Assembly (NCBI GenBank): GCA_036346225.1 | Contig: JARFIW010000836.1 | Coordinates: 1,922,001-1,986,000 of the forward strand | Origin: Platerodrilus igneus | Lineage: Eukaryota; Arthropoda; Insecta; Coleoptera; Lycidae | Length of the DNA stretch: 64,000 nt | Direction: 5' to 3' | Shown here: in pieces, positions 60,791-64,000 of the stretch | Layout of the letters: each line of letters begins with the position of its first letter | Numbering within the stretch: the stretch's first letter is position 1 | Translations under genes and position numbers: made by a program | Notes under the pieces: generated by a model | Seen by the model: the letters and a program-made list of their open reading frames with translations, nothing else | Database searches by the model: none | Told to the model about the DNA's origin: nothing

Positions 60791-61719
60791 TAAATTTCTC
60801 CAACTACATGCCTTCAAAACTAGGAAGAACTGAAGTCGTAACGAGAAATCTTAATGCACCCTTGAAAGCCTTAGCAATATATAATTTTTACAATTAATTC
60901 CAACAAATAAAGTTTTATTCAATAGTTGTTTAAAGTATTGGAAAATTACTTGTTGCCTTCCTTAAGGTAGTCTGCTTTAAGTAAAAATGTAGTAAACTAT
61001 ACTTATGGGTGATTATTACATTCTTATTGGTTACCTACTAAACTGTGTATTAAGTAAGTGTTGAGTACTTTCCTTCCCAACTGTGTGTTGTTGTGGATAA
61101 GTTTCAACACTTAGAATGCATTGGTTTTTATCTGAAGGATCCTTGATAATTTGAGGAAATATTGGAATGGTTTTCTGAACGTAATTGTATAAACTGTAGT
61201 TTAATAATGCCATTACAATTGATGTAATCAAGATTGTTGTAGCTAGCATTATTCGTAATTGAATAGGAAAGGTAAATTATACAGTGTATATTGCTACATG
61301 AAAACTTTAATTTTTTGTAAACTCGAAGCATACAACCTCTGATAAAAAACCAGTCAACCTGCTGATTAGTTAATTCTAAGGAGCACTTTATTAATTAATA
61401 TAAATGTTTTATACAATTCTTAACAGTAAGGAAGACATATGTGCACACATACCCCTCCTAGGATATTTCATTCCAATAGTGTCCAAGAACACAAATGCAG
61501 ATCTTATGGGGATTTTGACATGGGAATATATCATTGAATGAGCATTTTTTAATAAGATCACGAATTGACACCTGATTGTGAGCTATAGAATAATTTCTAC
61601 AACTAAAAGACAAGACGGAACAGGATTTACTACGAATAGAGAGAAAGGAAATATATTTTTTATAAACAACATAGTGATAGGATTCCTTTAATTATAAGTT
61701 TAATTCAAAACCCACATCA

Positions 61720-63490
61720 ACTAAATGCGTCTCTACATACTGTCGACTGGCCATGAAGATAATGAAATAGAGCTTGCCTATGAAGAAATAGAGGATTTAA
61801 AATACACAAATGGGATGAAAAATTTAATAATCATGAGAAATTGAAATGCCAAAGTTGATAAAAGAAACGAGGCTCGAGTTGTAGAGAAAAACGTTAGTGA
61901 AGTTTTGCACAAAGTGTAAATTGGTAATCACACACACTTTTAAAAAATCACAGCAGAAGACTATTGAATTTATAATGTTGCAATTTTTAAAATCATATCC
62001 TCTATATCTTGGTCTTGAAAGTATCCATTAGTTATCTGCAACCCTGGTGACCACACTATGGGAACTAACAAGTAGGAACCAACAGTAGACAACATGGCCA
62101 TATCCTAAGTGATAATAGATTTCACGATTTAAAATTAACTTTCCATTCGAAGGGATCTGGAAGCAGTCAGTATTTTACGGTTAATAGTTTCTTAGGTTTA
62201 GAATAAGGTCTGTGGTGTCGTAAGTAGACAAATCCCAAAAATTCCTAAATAATAGAAAATGTAAATTCAGAATGCTATCATTAACCATGGGTTCAGTTGT
62301 ATGCTTCATATACATGTACACAACTTTATGTAATTTACTGAATTCATATTGTAGACATTTAACATAACTGGGAGTGTAGCAATTTCAACCCACATTGTTT
62401 AAGAGTGGTTAAAAGTTCTGCTTCCTTATGCTATCATTTTTCCTGCAGATTCTCATTCAATCCCATAGTTCTTTATGGACTACTGTTGTATAAGACCCTT
62501 TGTCTAAGGCTAAACATGTGGAAGATAACGTTTCATACACAACAATCACCAGGTTGAACAGTATGGTAAAGCAGGGGTTTAGAAATCAAATAAAACTTAA
62601 AAGGTGTCCAGCAACAGACTTCGACAGTGATCACACCTTAGTTATGTAGAAATGCCAAATAACTTTTATAAATTTGACAGAGATTTAGATTAAAGACGTG
62701 AAACATAGTGAAACTGCAAAAAGAAGAGCAAGAATACTTTCCTAAGCATATTGCAAATGGACTTAATAATAAATGAAATACAGAAAATGGAAGAGAGTAG
62801 ATAGATATTGGATAAGAAATTTAAGCAGTAACACCACTAATCCAAATAAGTTGGTAGAAGGTAATGGATAAAAGTTGGCATAATTCAAGTTGATGAATAA
62901 ATCCAGGAATGATAGTCTGAGAAGCATAATGTATAAACAACTTTGACGACAAATAAATTAAAAATATAAGCAGCCATGGAAGAACGAAAGATACTAAGAA
63001 GATGAACGACAGATGTTTGTTGCTAAGGTACAATTAAAATAAATCATAATAATTTACTAAGTAACCATGGACAATTTTTATATTAGTAGTCAAAAAGCAA
63101 CATAAGTGAACAGAACATATTGAGGAACTAAAGGAGATAAAGTTTGACATACTGAAAAAGACGACACTGAGCTACAGGAAAAGAGAGAGACCCAATTTCA
63201 CGACTATATTCGAAGACAATTTAAATGTGAGTAAAACAGTAGAAAAAGATAGCAGACCTGTGAAATTACTAAAGCTCTCAAAATAGCACAAGATATAATC
63301 ACAAAGAATAGATTTAAAATTGCACTAGCAATGAAATCGTTCTTCCATAAATGCAATCTGCTTTTATCAAACATTATTTTAAAGACAAAAAATGAATTTT
63401 TAAGAACGCCTGTTAGGAGTGCAGCATAATATTGTTGTGAAGCATGGACACGAGAGAGGACTGAATTATTTTTTTGAATGTAATGTTATA
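61720..63490 (+). pseudogene. LINE fragments: endonuclease, then reverse-transcriptase tail
   Basis: Three separated readings in LINE order. At 61740-61860 YEEIEDLKYTNGMKNLIIM with NAKVDK matches the G-D-x-N-A-K-V-G endonuclease motif. At 62555-62670 LNSMVKQGFRNQIKLKRCPA then DFDSDHTLVM matches the end of the endonuclease. At 63300-63460 FKIALAMKSFFHKCNLLLSN and FLRTPVRSAA then CCEAWT match the RT thumb block (usually YGSETWT). Everything is frame-broken, and sequence between the pieces is unrecognisable or inserted. It is related in type to the fragment at 58.7-59.8 kb. Confidence 0.65.
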
Positions 63491-64000
63491 TAAAGATATT
63501 GAAAATTAACTTTAAAGAAAAACAAATTAGGTACTCTAACGAATTGTTTATTTGAGAAAATATGGTCAAGGAGAAGAATTTGACTTATGTCATTATTTAT
63601 GATATCTAATACTAGTATTACTGATAATGAAACGAAAGAATGAGAAAAAATATTCACATAAATTGATGAATATCTTACATGAATAGTGCAGAATAAGTAG
63701 GCGAGAAGAGTTGCAACAAGAAAGATATTTCGGTTGCCCTTTCGTATTTTAACCAATATAATCAAATTCAGACTATGTTAATGAACCTATACTTATGCAT
63801 GCTTGTAGTAATACAATTGTTTAAATTGGGGTTCATTTATTATTAAATATATATTCCATTACATCTTAAGTAAACAGAAAATTCTATTCTAACAAAAAAG
63901 TTTTCCTGCCCATAAAATTTATAAAAATATAATTAGAAGACCCATAGTTGTTACTATCTCAACATTATCTATGGTATAATCATCAGTCTTAATTGCTACG
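63490..64000. other. no recognised gene
   Basis: AT-rich; the minus-strand ORF at 63466-63765 has no family signature. Confidence 0.5.

Overview
This is an AT-rich stretch of a large, repeat-laden animal nuclear genome, most likely an insect. Evidence is split eukaryotic genes with GT-AG introns over 20 kb long, and a mix of transposable elements (BEL/Pao, Ty3/gypsy, piggyBac, mariner, Tigger/pogo, hAT, tRNA-SINE, LINE) typical of arthropods. I cannot name the species. No bacterial gene, CRISPR array, rRNA or functional tRNA gene was seen.

Two host genes are supported. (1) The 5' part of the ISWI chromatin-remodelling ATPase gene (Iswi / SMARCA5-like) lies on the minus strand, from its start codon at 48885 down to an exon at 1388-1629. 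Five coding exons are present, joined by introns of 85 bp, 23.6 kb, 172 bp and 22 kb. All splice phases agree and give 554 complete codons. The C-terminal HAND-SANT-SLIDE part lies beyond the left edge. (2) A centrin gene (four EF-hands, about 172 aa) lies on the plus strand at 55085-55647. The two genes are head to head, about 6.2 kb apart.

Almost everything else is transposon debris, much of it inside the two giant Iswi introns. Intron 4 (1630-23598) holds a BEL/Pao fragment (about 2.2-3.8 kb), a degenerate piggyBac element (about 4.2-7.0 kb), a mariner-like DD41D element with long terminal inverted repeats (TIRs) at 8996-10467, a CpG-rich stretch (10.5-11.3 kb), a tRNA-derived SINE (11.9-12.2 kb), a well-preserved gypsy element (12434-20078) inserted into an older BEL-type LTR, and the GC-rich 5' end of a probable non-LTR element (20.4-21.36 kb). 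Intron 2 (24927-48534) holds a gypsy fossil, a ZMYM1-like hAT fossil, a ZBED5-like hAT fossil, a BEL/Pao fossil and a gypsy element with 1.9-kb LTRs (40.05-47.23 kb). To the right of Iswi are a BEL Gag fossil with a PHD-like finger, a LINE 3' tail, a 313-bp MITE just upstream of centrin, a nearly full-length Tigger element (56207-58681), more LINE pieces and a gypsy Gag fossil.

The most interesting structure is the gypsy insertion at 12434-20078. Its left end carries an extra, inverted 293-bp copy of the start of its LTR, so both outer ends are LTR-start (U3) sequence, and the whole is flanked by a 4-bp direct repeat CAAT. It looks like a fold-back cDNA that integrated through two U3 ends. 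A second, smaller fold-back (41-bp arms) sits at the broken end of the ZMYM1-like element at 27.24-27.34 kb. I found no evidence for a new multi-gene system; the novelty here is structural.
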